This document shows, piece by piece, positions 1 through 11,825 of a stretch of DNA of 64,000 bases. The position numbers and the translations under genes were made by a program. The notes beneath the pieces were generated by a model, which was given only the letters and a program-made list of their open reading frames with translations, was not told the origin of the DNA and ran no database searches. Numbering within the stretch: the first letter of the stretch is position 1; each line of letters starts with the position of its first letter. The DNA is taken from positions 2,685,247-2,749,246 of the forward strand of contig ML133427.1 of assembly GCA_003864495.1 (NCBI GenBank), given 5' to 3'. The stretch is from Nemopilema nomurai (Eukaryota > Cnidaria > Scyphozoa > Rhizostomeae > Rhizostomatidae).

Positions 1-50
1 GGCACTTGCATTTGCTGGCGAAAACCGTTGATAGACCAAATAGTGATCAC

Positions 51-58
51 TGACGTCA
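51..58. promoter_or_regulatory. Palindromic CRE-like site TGACGTCA
   Basis: A perfect 8-bp CREB/ATF consensus. No gene start was identified beside it, so function is unproven. One such octamer per about 65 kb is expected by chance. Confidence 0.25.
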
Positions 59-3000
59 CTTCTAACCTCGTAACCGTGACTGTCCGTGAGAGCCACACCG
101 ATAAGGGGTTCTTCAGAAAGAGGTCGTAGCGGCTGGAATATATTTTAGAGTATATGAAGATGAGAGATGCGCGTCGGCATTGCGCAGTGACGTGGCATTG
201 TAGCAGGCCCCATAATTAGATAGCAAGTTAAAAATTTGAAAAATTGTAAATAGAAGCATAAGTACATGCATGTTATGTTTTTTAGAGGTAAATTGCCGTC
301 GCGGTCTAATTTGATCTTATCTCGAAAAAGGTAGCATTCATTTGACAATCAAGTTAATGTCGTGTTGTTTACAGAAAGGTCGCCCTGCGTCCGGAGTTCA
401 TATTTAATCGTTTGTTTAAATGGATAAGTATGCTGGAATTCACCCGGTGCTTTATTAGTTGCAGTTGACTTGACCGGACTCGGACGAAGGCAGGCAGCAC
501 CCCCCTTCGTATTGTGCTTCATTGATTAGCTGGCCCGGTCATCCAATCAGAGACACGGTCCGAGTTACGGTCACTCGTACGGACATAGAACCTACAAACA
601 GTATTGCTTGGTTTAATGACCTGTCATTGGTAGAGAGGACCGTCATTAGATCTGATTATAAATACGCTGGGTTGTCAGGACCATCCGCATCCTCATGGAT
701 CCGGACTTTAATTACCGGACTCCGGTAAGGTTTATTTTGGATCCGGACACAAAACTGGGCAAGTTTAGGAAACTGGCAAAAGGCTTTTCTCTTCAGGCTA
801 GCCTTGGTTTGCCGCTTTTCCAAGAGACCTATTTGTGCTAGAGCAGTTTGTGCAAGAATCGTTCCTGTCATCTTGGTAAGTTTCTCAAATCAAAAGCAAT
901 ATTATGCGAACAGTGCGATTTAGCTTATCCTTTTTTCAAGAAATCCTTGTGCAAATTCATAGCCTCAAAGTCGATTTGTTGTTTGAGTGAAATTATGTTT
1001 TCATTTTATCTTTGCATGTTGGAAATCTTTCGACCTTCCGTCAGAATCCTCAATAACCGTTTCTTGGCTGGTCATCGCGATTTCGGTCGAAATAAGGAAG
1101 GAATCTGAGACGAAAATTGCAATGAAATAGTTAAAATCAAATCAGCCGAATTAGTTAAAATCAAATCAGACGAATCAAATCTTCCATGGTTTAACCGATT
1201 GTTTTCCTTCACAATCGTTGCAATTCACATGGCGATTGTAAATATTTAATCAAGTGTTTTTGCAGATGCGAAAAGTGAATTTCGTTCATTCATCTTTTGT
1301 TTTGAAATATATTTTGACCAAAGTTTGAAAAGATTTATTGCTTCGACAAGATAAGTGTTTACGCAGCGTTTGCATCGAATCTTGAGATATAATAAAGGCT
1401 ATGGCTCAGAGCTCTATCTCTTAATAAAGTTGTTTGAATAGGGACCCATTTTAATGTTTTTCAATGCACAGTTCCCGTTATTTCAAGCAAGTTTCTTCCA
1501 AAAGGATGAGTATGCATCCCTTGGTAAGATGGCCAAGCACCACGAACTCTGACTACTGCAGTCCTCTTAGGCAAGAGTGGAGGATGAACAGGGGTAATAA
1601 GCCCCCCCATGGGTGGTGGATGAATAGTGAGTGGGAAGACGAACCATTTCAACCCTCAGCGCCTGGAATGCAGAGCATCCGTGAGGTGTGTCATCGTTTT
1701 GAAGGAGTTCAATTTGTTTTAATCAGATGATGGGCTATTTTACGCGATCTCTAAATTCACCTTGGCATTCCTGCATCCTTCATTGTAATTCATTTCCAGA
1801 GCTCTGGAAGCTGTTCATCTCTGCTTTGTTCTCTTTTGGCTGGTTCTCGGAGTTGAGAGAAAAACAGGCCATTCCTCCAGGCATCGGCCATTTCACACAA
1901 GCAACCACAAATACCTGGTCACTTTCGTCATTTCTATTCCCGTCTTGGAAAACTCGGTTCGAAGCAGTTGGCGGCGGCTTTTAGAGTTGAAAGGGGTTTT
2001 TGTTATAGCCGCTGGCATACTGAACTTTTCTGAAATTGGAATCCATAAGTTTCATTTGAAATTCGCAAGAAGACGGGCAAATACTATTATATATTCATGT
2101 CAAAATGCATGAAGTTCTTCGGCAATATCGTGGACTAGTTTTGGGATTTTCCCATCTGACACAGAAGCAAAGGCCAATTGAATATTAGATAATTGTGTGC
2201 TTTCTATTTTGTTTGTAACGAAAGCAACTTCATGTATGTGATTCAAGAAATCAAACTAATTAGCTTCTAGAAAGTTTTACAAATCTTCCCAGTGCTTTAG
2301 AACAGGCCTACAACCTTGGGCCTTCAATACTAATTTTTTATGTCTCTCTTAGAATGATAGGTGCTCCGAACTCAGATGTCTCAGACATTGGCTTCCTAGA
2401 CGTCCTGTGTCCTGGGGGCTTGCCCCTCTGCTGGCGAGCACATCACCAGCGGGGTACTCCTTCAATCCAATCACGTCCCCCTTCAGCTTTCCCAAAGGCC
2501 CAGAGATGCAAATCATTGTTTACTCTAGATATCTTTCCGCGTTTTGTCTGTTGGTTTTGTGTTGCTGATTAATCACAACCCTTGTAGGTATTTTCACTAC
2601 GCTCGCTAGTTCATTTGCGCATCAGAAGGACAAGAGCCTCTGCCCTTTATTACTGTTGTCATGTCATCTTTAAAGTTGAAGAGGAGAAGCTTTCCTTATT
2701 CTTTTCCTTACTTCATGGGGGCTTACACTAAATTTCTGAAATAACTTCTTTTGTTACTGAAAAATATACAGTACTTCTATTTTCACTTAATCTATTTATT
2801 TTTACTTTCTTTGGGAGGCTGTCTAATTAATGGGGGTGAATGGAAAAAAGTATGTTTCCTTTTAAGGGGGGGGGGGGTTAATAAATGGAAATGGGTGGTA
2901 ATTTTTGTAAAGCTTTGGAGTTAGCGGGATACTACTAAGGGACGGAGAGTAACTGTATAGAGCAGGCAGCAATTCACCTGGCATAATCATTCGAAGCTGT

Positions 3001-3234
3001 TGTGTGAAGAGGGGTTTGCGATATGCCTAGGAATATATTTACTTACTGAGGAGTTATTGATGATTTTTGTACATAAATTTGTACATAAGATTACATACAT
3101 AGATTGATTGAAGTTGTATCTTTAGCATGCTTTGATGGCGATGCTGCTTTTGCGAAAATAAATTCTTATTTCTGTGACTTGAATTTGAGCATGCTCTTCT
3201 CATCGATATAGAATTGATATTGATTTTTCGGTTT

Positions 3235-3410
3235 TGGTGCTTAATTAAACCGGTCTTTTTTTCGAACCGTATGCTTATTTGAACCGGTCACTAATTTCGA
3301 GCCGGTCTCTCATTCGAGCGGTATGCTTATTTGAGCCGGTTGCTTATTTGATCTGTTGACATGTTTGAGCCGGTTGCTTATTCAAATCTTATGCTAAATC
3401 GCACCGTATG
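3235..3410. repeat. Degenerate short tandem repeat (GCTTATTTGAGCCGGT-like)
   Basis: About eight imperfect copies of a 16-22 bp motif resembling 'gcttatttgagccggt' follow one another, with variants such as 'gcttatttgaaccggtc'. Copies diverge in both length and sequence, so it looks like an old minisatellite. Confidence 0.6.
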
Positions 3411-3909
3411 GTTAGTCGTTCCAGATGCTTCATAATGTTTAGATGACAATGTATGTGAAATGTGCCGGCCAGGGAGGTAAAGCACTGGTGCCTGGTGTGG
3501 TCTCCGTCTACCTTGCAGTTAGAAGAACTCTACCTTCATTTTCATAACTTCATTCGCTGTAGATCCTAATGCGAGTTGCTTTCAACACTATTGTTTGCAG
3601 TTCAAGCAGGCCTCACTCATAATCCTACTACTCAAATGTTTCATTATGGCCAGCTGAAGAACTCTCATCGAGGACGCGACCTCTCTTTGAAATTGTCGCT
3701 TTTCATTCATCTCCTCTTGAGTGAATTCAACGATCTTACTGTCTTCAATCCCAAAGCAAAATCAACAGACATTGTTCAACTAATCTGACTTTTTTGCTCC
3801 CGGTTTTGCTTTTAGGATCACAGCATTGTCTCATAGCACATCATAGGTGAACGAGAAAGGAATAGTTAGAATGATTACCACAATTACTACGATTCACTGA
3901 AATAAATAA

Positions 3910-4185
3910 TTAACTAGTTGGTTGTAATTTATAAATATCGATTGCTTTTCTCAAGGCATCAAAGGCAGGGTAATCCGATTTCGTGTCCAGTTCAAGCCCC
4001 AGCTGTTTTGATACTTTGGCAAAATCGACCGGTTTGGGGTCGATGCCTTGCTTCTTCAAGAACTTTTTAATATCGTCGCAGGCGTAAGCTGATCCGACAA
4101 GAGGAGCAGGCAAGGCATTCTTGTCATCGACTTTCACACGACCGTCTGTTTCATCCTCTTGCAGTTCGTCATCTGTCAGTTGAAT
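3910..4185 (-). CDS. C-terminal reading frame of the PH-domain gene, displaced by +1
   Basis: Downstream of the annotated stop of the PH-domain gene, the +1 frame is open from 4185 down to a TAA at 3910-3912. It encodes an acidic stretch (LTDDELQEDETDGR) and then a compact helical-looking segment containing CDDIKKFLKKQGIDPKPVDF and ending in DIYKLQPTS. The composition looks like real protein, not random translation. The frame is closed just upstream by a TAG at 4186-4188, which could also be read as a 'tatag' splice acceptor at phase 0. Three explanations remain: a sequencing or assembly indel, a phase-0 intron whose donor I could not place, or +1 recoding. The domain is not recognised. Confidence 0.45.
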   Translation of the reverse strand: MQLTDDELQEDETDGRVKVDDKNALPAPLVGSAYACDDIKKFLKKQGIDPKPVDFAKVSKQLGLELDTKSDYPAFDALRKAIDIYKLQPTS

Positions 4186-7100
4186 CTATACTGTCCAAAC
4201 TTTCCACAGATAGCTTCGACATGATGGAGCTCATCTTCAGCGAAGAACCTTCTTCCTGGCATGCATCACCCTCAGGGACATTCCGGTCGTTAAGTGGCAG
4301 TCTCTTAATTGAAGGGGACGGTTCTTTCATCTGGTCACGTCCTGAGCTGACAATCGTGTCATATATACACTCTGGTGCCTCTGGTTCTGAGGTGAAAAGA
4401 CAAGTGCTTGAAACTTATAGATCAAGTGTTACTTGAGTAGCAAGGGGTACGCATGGAAGTTAAGTTGGTTCTAATTTAGAACGAATCTAATTTTAATCTT
4501 ATGGAACGAATGAAAGACAGAGAAAGATATATTGACATCATATGTTACTCACGGTAAGGTCTTGCACTTGGTACAGTATCATACAACGCAGTGTCTGTCA
4601 TTTGGTAATTTGAGGCAACTGTGCCACTGCTTTGACCAACGACAATGTATGCAGGATGTGTATGTTCATGAGGTGATGAACTCATTTCGTCACCAATTTG
4701 TGAGTATGATTGCATGGGGCTGGATGAAGTATAGCTCTGAGCCCCACCAACAACATCATACTGTCCCAAACCTTGCAGAAGAGGGGCATTCGAGCTACCA
4801 ATAACATCATATGTACTTGATGCCTCTGCAGATGGGGGATGGCCTGGAGTGGAAATATTTTGAATGCTACAATTTTGAGTGTTTTAAATTTCTGATTAGT
4901 GGACTAACTCACACTCTGCAAGAACTGGAAACCACAGAGAGTGATAATAACCTTTGCATCAGACAGATGATTTAGAGTAAAAAACAGGTATTTTCATGCT
5001 TACAAATTTAGAAAAAAGGACTTTATTAGAAAAACATATACCTGGAGAGCCTTCCAATTTCCTGAAAAGAAAAGTTATTTCATCACTAACAAGTTACAGT
5101 TAAATGACAGTTAATTTGAAGATGTGCAAAACTCAAAATACTTAAGCTAGTTCGTAAAATAGTTTGTAACTGCTGTTCAAGAAATATTTTATCTAATTAT
5201 TTCAAAATATAAAGAAGACAAGCTTTAAAATGATTGTTTGTAAAATAAAAACCTTGAGCTTTCAGCTGCACTCTGGATAATCCTTATCCACTCTTCTTTT
5301 TCCTCAGTTGTTTTTGCAGCCTAAACATATATGATTCCAGTAGACAGAAGTTGGTTCACATTCCAGTAAATTGTTGACAACAATGACCAATAACAATTAG
5401 AAATATACAGAGAAGAGAAAAAATTAAGACCCTCACCAGAAAGTATGTTCTTGCTTCAGTTAAAATTTCAAAACCATTTTTCACATGTTTGTTTATTTTG
5501 ACAGACACAACCTAGGGAGAATTTTTGATGGTGAATTCAAAGCAACATCATATTTTTGGCAAATTTAATAGAATTTGCACTTCATTAACAACAATAATAT
5601 AGATCATCATCAACTAAATTTTATGAAACAGAATGTCAGGCAAAAAAATTATGAATAGCGGAATCTTGTACAGAATATTCTTTCACAAGAGTTTGTAGAC
5701 TTTCAGCAACACTGCATAGATTTTCAAACTCTTGGGAAAACTAAAACATGTTTTAAAAGCACTACTCATAAATTTAGAAACTGGCAGAAAATTGCTGAGC
5801 TTGATAAATTTTATTAGGGTGTAGCCTAAGTAATATTGAAGTAAGGTAGGTTTGAGCTGAAAGAATAGATGCCAGTTCATTTCATGCAAGGTCAAGAGAA
5901 ATACAAAACTGAAATATTACACTACAAATATTCATCAAAAAATTTGTATTAATTGTTGTAAGTATAACAGAGAGAATTTTGCAAATATAAATCAGTGTAC
6001 ATTTATTTACCTATTTATAAGCGAACTAACTTGTAGATAAATCTGGCTATTTTAGGCCTTATTTCTCAAGTTCATTATAGTTTAGACTTAGATACAGTTG
6101 ATAGATGGAATGGCTATAATCACAAGTCAATCTACATACTCTTGCCGTGTCAATCACCCCAAGTACACTGTTCTCCTAAAAGCAGAATTTGAAAACTGAA
6201 TCATATTTAAAAACATCATTATCCCATGAGACAATGTGATGCACATGACAAAGCCTGATAAAGCAATAAATTGCAGAAGATTACCTATAATGTATCACTG
6301 ATATGTTGCCTACAAGATTTTTTGATCATATGGGGGCACAATCAACACAAGTAGCCTTCTGATTATTAGATGCAAACAAGTCTTTCACAAAGATGCAAAC
6401 AGAGCACCTTTCACAAATAATATATTTAAAGGTACTCTCCTACGTCAAGAAAAAGGTAAGCATTTGATCCAAGTAAAAGCATTATAATGCTTTGAAAAAA
6501 TAGTATTGCTCTCTAACTTTAGGTTGATACTTAAGACAAGGAAATTAAAATAAATGTTGGATAAAATTTCTGTTATTAAGTAAAACAAGTTTTAAGTTAA
6601 TATTCTAGACAGAACATGACCATGATTAACACAATGATATCAACACTTACGGATATTTCTTGCGAAGGGTAATACTTTATCACATTCTCACTCAAAACAA
6701 ACCATCTTTTCTTATAGCCCTGAAAATATGACAAGCAAATTAGAATATAATTATATAAAAATTTGTGAAAATTAACTAACACTACCTTCTATTCATTGTA
6801 TCACAAATATAGCAAAGAGCAGACTTTCTTGACACAGCAGTGCAATAATATGCTCTTAACTAAAATTGTTTATTGCATTTCTGATGACAAATACCTGACA
6901 TAGAACGATACAAGCGACATTGACTGGTAAAACTAACTTTGGTAAACCTCCCAGCAAGTTTTCAAACCTTGTCACACATGGCCAAAATCTGCAATTACTA
7001 AGATGATACACTCTGCCACTATAACCTTTATCAACAGCAGTAAACAACATCGTTAAAAGTCAACAGCTTAAGTCAAGCTTAAGTCAACATAAATGTAAAT

Positions 7101-7711
7101 TTAATGAAATCTAATGATCAAGTATGATGAAAATATTAAGCGTCTAAACACCACTTGTTGCAATCCACATCCACATTCAATGTGAAATGGCCCTATACAG
7201 CTGTAGCAATAACCATACTTTGAGAAAAGACTTGGACTGCTTTTTCAAGAATCCTTCCCGGTAACAGCAAAGACTCTTTACTTTCATGGTGGCCCCAAGA
7301 AATATAAATTGTAAATTTCGTGTTTCAAAACCCTTTCATAAACACACCCTCGTCCTCGGATATGCCCTGCTACTACCATCAACACTTTTCAGGCTTCAAA
7401 AGAGATCAGGAAGTGAAAGCCATACGTTTAAGCACGTGATAATTGATATTGAACCCTTGACGGAAAAAATAAATAGACATATTTATCAAGTGTCACCAGC
7501 TCCACACTGAAGTTATCAAAAATTAATGTTGGCTTTGCGCCTTCTGTTTTCTCAAATATACACGTTAGTTTGGGAATAGCAAAATAATAACCTGCACTTT
7601 TCTTTTTCCTTGCTTCTGCAGAAATCCTTCCTTGAAAAATGAAAACATCTTTTAACTTACAGTATCGAGAACTGTTATTCTTTCCAAAACATCAACACCA
7701 CAGAACACTTC
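4169..7711 (-). CDS. PH-domain adaptor-like protein with YDx[V/I] tyrosine motifs (5' end incomplete)
   Basis: Nine exons, in transcript order: 7661-7711 (start uncertain), 7592-7630, 6651-6719, 6140-6175, 5437-5511, 5253-5320, 5042-5061, 4553-4843, 4169-4386. All junctions have GT/AG ends and consecutive phases agree. Exons 2-6 make a PH domain: EGFLQKQGKRKVQ (beta1), GYKKRWFVLSENVIKYYPSQ (beta2-3 with the basic KKRWF lipid-binding patch), and a last helix with the invariant Trp in EEKEEWIRIIQSA. The remaining tail is Ser/Pro-rich and disordered with tyrosines in YDVIG, YDVVG, YIVVG, YDTVP and YDTIV contexts, typical of a phosphotyrosine docking protein of the DOK/GAB/TAPP type. I cannot assign an orthologue. 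No start Met was found, so upstream exon(s) are missing. The zero-frame stop is TGA at 4169-4171, immediately followed by an open +1 frame. Confidence 0.75.
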
Positions 7712-8382
7712 CTTAAAGCGCCAGTCTCGTTTCGATTTCGTTTCGTCTCGTTTTCAAAGTTGTCTTGTTCTATCAATAAAAATCAATAAATCGGAGGCAA
7801 AGGTTGAATATAAGCCTCAAGGCAAGAGGATGAAAAAAGCATTCGTAGCCTGTTTGCAAGAGAAAACCACAAGAAAATGAATGGCAACAAATGCATATTA
7901 TGAATAGCTTTTGGTATGGATTCGACTGCGTTTATTCTTCGTACAATAGTAGCAACTTGCCTGGAGCCAAATTGAAAGAGGATTTTAATGTCCCATCGTC
8001 GGTTGTATTTGATAAACAATTGTAGCGAATTATTATGGTTAATTTAAAGCTTGAATTTGAGTATGCCTTGCGATGATCATCAAGTCTCATACTCAATACA
8101 CAATCCCACTAAAAGAAGTCTGCCGGATTGCCATGAAATGATAGGAGACTAAAAAGCTGATCACTGTAATCTTTGTCAGTTTTGAATCAAGTTTAGAGCT
8201 TATAAACTCCCTGATGCAAGAATTTTGAATTTTAATGCAAGAATCAAGTATATTATTTTTCCTAAATCCAAAACTGATCATAACTCCCTCAATTTGGCAA
8301 ACATATTAGCTGACTTCTATTCTCTTGAACTATCATCACCCTGTCATAATTTGGTAAAATAGACAGTACACAGTAGCTCTAG
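7712..8382. promoter_or_regulatory. Intergenic interval between divergent PH-domain gene and GNPTG
   Basis: About 670 bp separate the most upstream visible exon of the minus-strand PH gene from the plus-strand GNPTG start. A C/G-richer stretch of repeated 'cgtttcg' words lies at 7725-7752. No TATA or other convincing element was seen. The head-to-head layout suggests, but does not prove, a shared promoter. Confidence 0.35.
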
Positions 8383-11300
8383 ATGGATTGTACATGTATG
8401 TACATTAATTCTTGTTTTGTCAGGTGTGTTCTTGGGGTACTTTGTATCCCCTGCCTTGTCAGTGATGTGCACAGCGTAAAAATAAAGATAATCGATGAGC
8501 CCTTCTCTCTGAATCATGTTGGACTTAATGCTCAAAATGTTGCCCCTATTGAGAAGGCAATTGTTTCAGATGTAAAGCCAAAGAGAATTTCAGGTCCTCC
8601 GCATCTGTTCAACTTGGCTGGAAAGTGTTTTGTTCTTCAAAAGTCAAGGTAAAGATTGTCAGAACATTTACAGTCATTCCTGTGTTTTCCAATTGATGGA
8701 GTGCTTCTTTCCACTTTATAGTCTATAAAATGTGTTAAGAGTTTCACATTAAGCTGGTTTTGTTCAGTTGTTATAATAAATAAACTACTAAGGTATTATT
8801 TACTTTCTCTGAGTTTAGATGGTTCTGATCCTCTTAGCTGTTTCTGGCGTTAAAGATAACTATATGTAGCAGTTGGCATGTGTTAAATATATTTTGTGAT
8901 GTCTCCATTGCATGTTATAGTTACATATCCTGTTGTGGTAATTAACACCTATCTTATGAAAGTGTTTGTCTGTCAACATGCATGTGATGTTTGTATCCAA
9001 CACGCTTGCTGTTGGATAATTAGAGATAACAATAAAGAAGTGTCTCTACCGTGTCTTGCTGATTCGGAGCTTAGGCCCATTGTGCTAGCCTTTCAGCTCC
9101 AAACCTGCCTTCACCATTATAAGAAGAACCAATTGTAAAATGTTACATATCTGCAGTATTATCCTAGAAGGTGCCTTCTGTTGCTTAATAACAGGTTTCT
9201 TTATAAAGTATGATATTGTTACACTGTTTATGTTGTAGCTTCAAATATGAATTTTGCCCTTTTCATAATGTGACACAAAGAGAGTTATCATATAGATGGA
9301 ATTCTTTTCAAGGAGTGTTAGGGTGAGAATATTTTTTTTATGTTATTGTATTTGGTTCCAATTTCAAAAGCGCATGGGACAGATTTTCTACATTTCTATC
9401 CACCATTAATTTGGGAAAAATCATTTATCAAATTGAAGGCCTCAGTCTTACATCTGTTCCTTTTGTGCAGTTATTGGAAATGGGTTCAAAAATGGGTTTA
9501 CAATTAAAATGCAATTTCATTTTGAAAATAATGGTAATTTGTAGATGTCTTTCTCACTGCAATGCTTGATGAGGAAATTCTCTTTCAAATTTTGTCATCA
9601 CATTGACACACAGTCTCTCAGCCACTTCTTTCAGCGAGGCTCAAAAGAGGATGAGGTCTCTTTCTTAACCATAATTTCCTTTTCCTACTAGAATTTGGAG
9701 GGAATGGAATATCATAAACAACACATTTTTTTCCATGTCAATGACTGATGGAGAAGCATGCATAGCCCATGGTAACAGGGAAGTTACGGTATGAACTGTT
9801 TTGAAACTTTATAACATCATGATGAAGGTGTTTTACATTGAAAGAGTTATTTTTACATATCAACAGATTTGCAAACTTATCTCCAATGTAGTATATATCC
9901 AATGCACTCCTAATGCTTTTAAAAACTTACAAAAATTCATTAAGTGTATTTATCTTAGCAATAAGATCAATAATAAACAGCATTTTGTTGTTTTAGGTTT
10001 TCTTGAAATGTGGCGAAAATGAAAAAGTTATTGATGTGAGTGAGCCACGAACCTGTAAATACAATCTGACGTTTGAGACACCACTGGCGTGTCCTCTTGA
10101 TGCTTTTTTGGGTACGTATGCACATGCAGACACATTTGTTCTAGAATTTATGCATCTTTCCACCAGTTTTGACAAGTTCTACACCATTCATATAGCAGAA
10201 TTTTTATTACTACAGTTGAAGTTTACGCCTTGGCAGTTAAGGCTTGTTTCATCAATGAAACGAAGATAGCTTGAGATAATCATAATCATGTTTCATTATA
10301 CATTCTGTTATTCACAAGAATTAATAAAAGGAGAAGTTGCAGAATCTTTTTTGCAATAGTTGTCATAGTAACACATTTCTTCTCTGTTTCATTTTGATGT
10401 TTACTTTCTGCTGTTTGGTATGATGGTCTAACTTCACTTTCTTACTATTTTCTAGTTTATCCGGTTCTAACGGATCTTGGCAGGGAGCAGTGGTCAGAAA
10501 TTGAAGAGAGATACAGCAATAAAGAGTTGACCTTGAAAGGCTACCAGAAGAAGCGCACAGAGCTGCTCTTGAAAGAGGGATTAAAGCATGACGAAGCTGA
10601 TGAGGAGCCATCAAAGCAATCAAGTCATGGGCCAAAGGATGCTGTCAAAATCGGAGTTCTGATGACATCAATGACTATCGGATGCTTGGCAGGCATGAAT
10701 GCATTCTGGTTGGTCTTGTCCTAAGTTTAAAATGTTTGAGGCAAATTAGAATTTTTAAAGACAGTTTCAATTTAAGTATGTATATGTTCAGTGACAAAAT
10801 TTTCCATTAGGTCTCTTGTCTCCTCCATCCAGGAAAAAAGGGCCCGTTTTTTGTGAAAAGGTGCCTTATTTGCAAATATGAGGATTTTTTCTATTTATCA
10901 CTTTGGTGCTTATTTTCGATAAGCAGGTCATTAGTGCCACATACATATTTTGTTGGTTTAAAGCCACTTGATGATAGTAGAATGTTCACTTGATCACATC
11001 TTTTTTTCTTGTCATGCTCATCCAGGCCCCTCTAGGATTTTCATTGCCAGTTTAAAGTTCCGAGACAGTCCACCACTGTAAATGCTAAGAAAACAAGCAA
11101 ATTACAATCAAATTAACGCCATTCATCTCTCAAAATTGTCTTGCAAAGTTACAATTTTCCTTCATTCTAATTATATACTCTTCTATTTATGTTAACCCAT
11201 GATAAGTGCTGAACTCATCATTAGCACAGTTTATGTGTCAAAAGTAAAAAGTTTCCAACTCACAATTAATCAAGACGAAGGAATGGAGGCAAAGGGCTTA

Positions 11301-11825
11301 TTGTTATTTGGAGAAGCAAGAAAACGTCCAATTGTTGTACTTTTTCTCTTTTAGAAATATGGTGAACTCTTAAAAGAAGTTGAGCAGCTAAAATTAAAAC
11401 TAAAGGAGATGGAATCGAAGGCACAGAAATCTGAGAATATTACCAAGTTGCTGGCGAAGAAAGAATTTGGAGATGCAGTAGTTTTAAGTGAGCAGAAGTA
11501 TGATGCAAATCATACAGAAGATTTTGACAAAAGGGACAACCAGCCAGTGACAAAAGCTACGACCAGCAAAGGGGAGACACGAAGGGGAGAGGAGGGGATT
11601 GAGGCCATAAATCACCCAAGGAACTTCAAGAGGAATGGAAGACGAGGAGACGAAGGTGCTAATTTGAATGGAAGAATTAGGGAAGATTCCATCAGCAAAA
11701 ATGGAGAAAAGTTCTTAAATTCTTTGGAGACGTCAAGGAAGAAGGTGAGGCTCACCGAAAAAGAACAGGAGCAAAAAGACAAGGAAATAGTGCAAAAACA
11801 TGCAGTAAATCATAGAGTCCATTAA
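8383..11825 (+). CDS. GNPTG: N-acetylglucosamine-1-phosphotransferase subunit gamma
   Basis: GNPTG is a Golgi glycoprotein that assists the alpha/beta catalytic subunits in placing GlcNAc-1-phosphate on lysosomal enzymes, the first step of the mannose-6-phosphate tag. Exons: 8383-8648, 9239-9322, 9692-9788, 9997-10111, 10456-about 10712, 11355-11825. Met at 8383 or 8398 begins a hydrophobic signal peptide ([12 protein letters not shown]). Family landmarks follow in order: [45 protein letters not shown] (two N-glycosylation sites at positions known from mammals), then [20 protein letters not shown] of the MRH-like domain. The C-terminal helix [20 protein letters not shown] matches the family's coiled tail, then a Lys/Glu-rich extension makes the protein about 429 residues against about 305 in human. 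The weak point is the exon 5 donor: TTG|gtcttg at 10712 is the only phase-0 choice I found. An ATTAAA at 11896 may be the poly(A) signal. Confidence 0.88.
8649..9238 (+). other. GNPTG intron 1, featureless
   Basis: Phase-2 intron with gtaaag donor and tgttgtag acceptor. AT-rich, with no further gene or repeat seen. Confidence 0.6.

Larger units (their letters stand above)
1..3909. other. Region without a convincing gene
   Basis: No open frame here has recognisable protein similarity or a chain of compatible splice sites. Visible items are a palindromic CRE-like TGACGTCA at 51-58, two AATAAA signals near 1390 and 1422 that could end a gene lying to the left, an exon-like open stretch at about 1472-1681 bounded by a cag acceptor and a gtgagg donor but with no recognisable product, a G12 run at 2866-2877, and a degenerate short repeat near 3.24-3.41 kb. 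Intergenic sequence is the simplest reading. Confidence 0.5.

Noticed and set aside
7286..7510. 74-codon plus-strand frame between PH exons
   Set aside because: No similarity; it lies inside an intron of the minus-strand PH gene.
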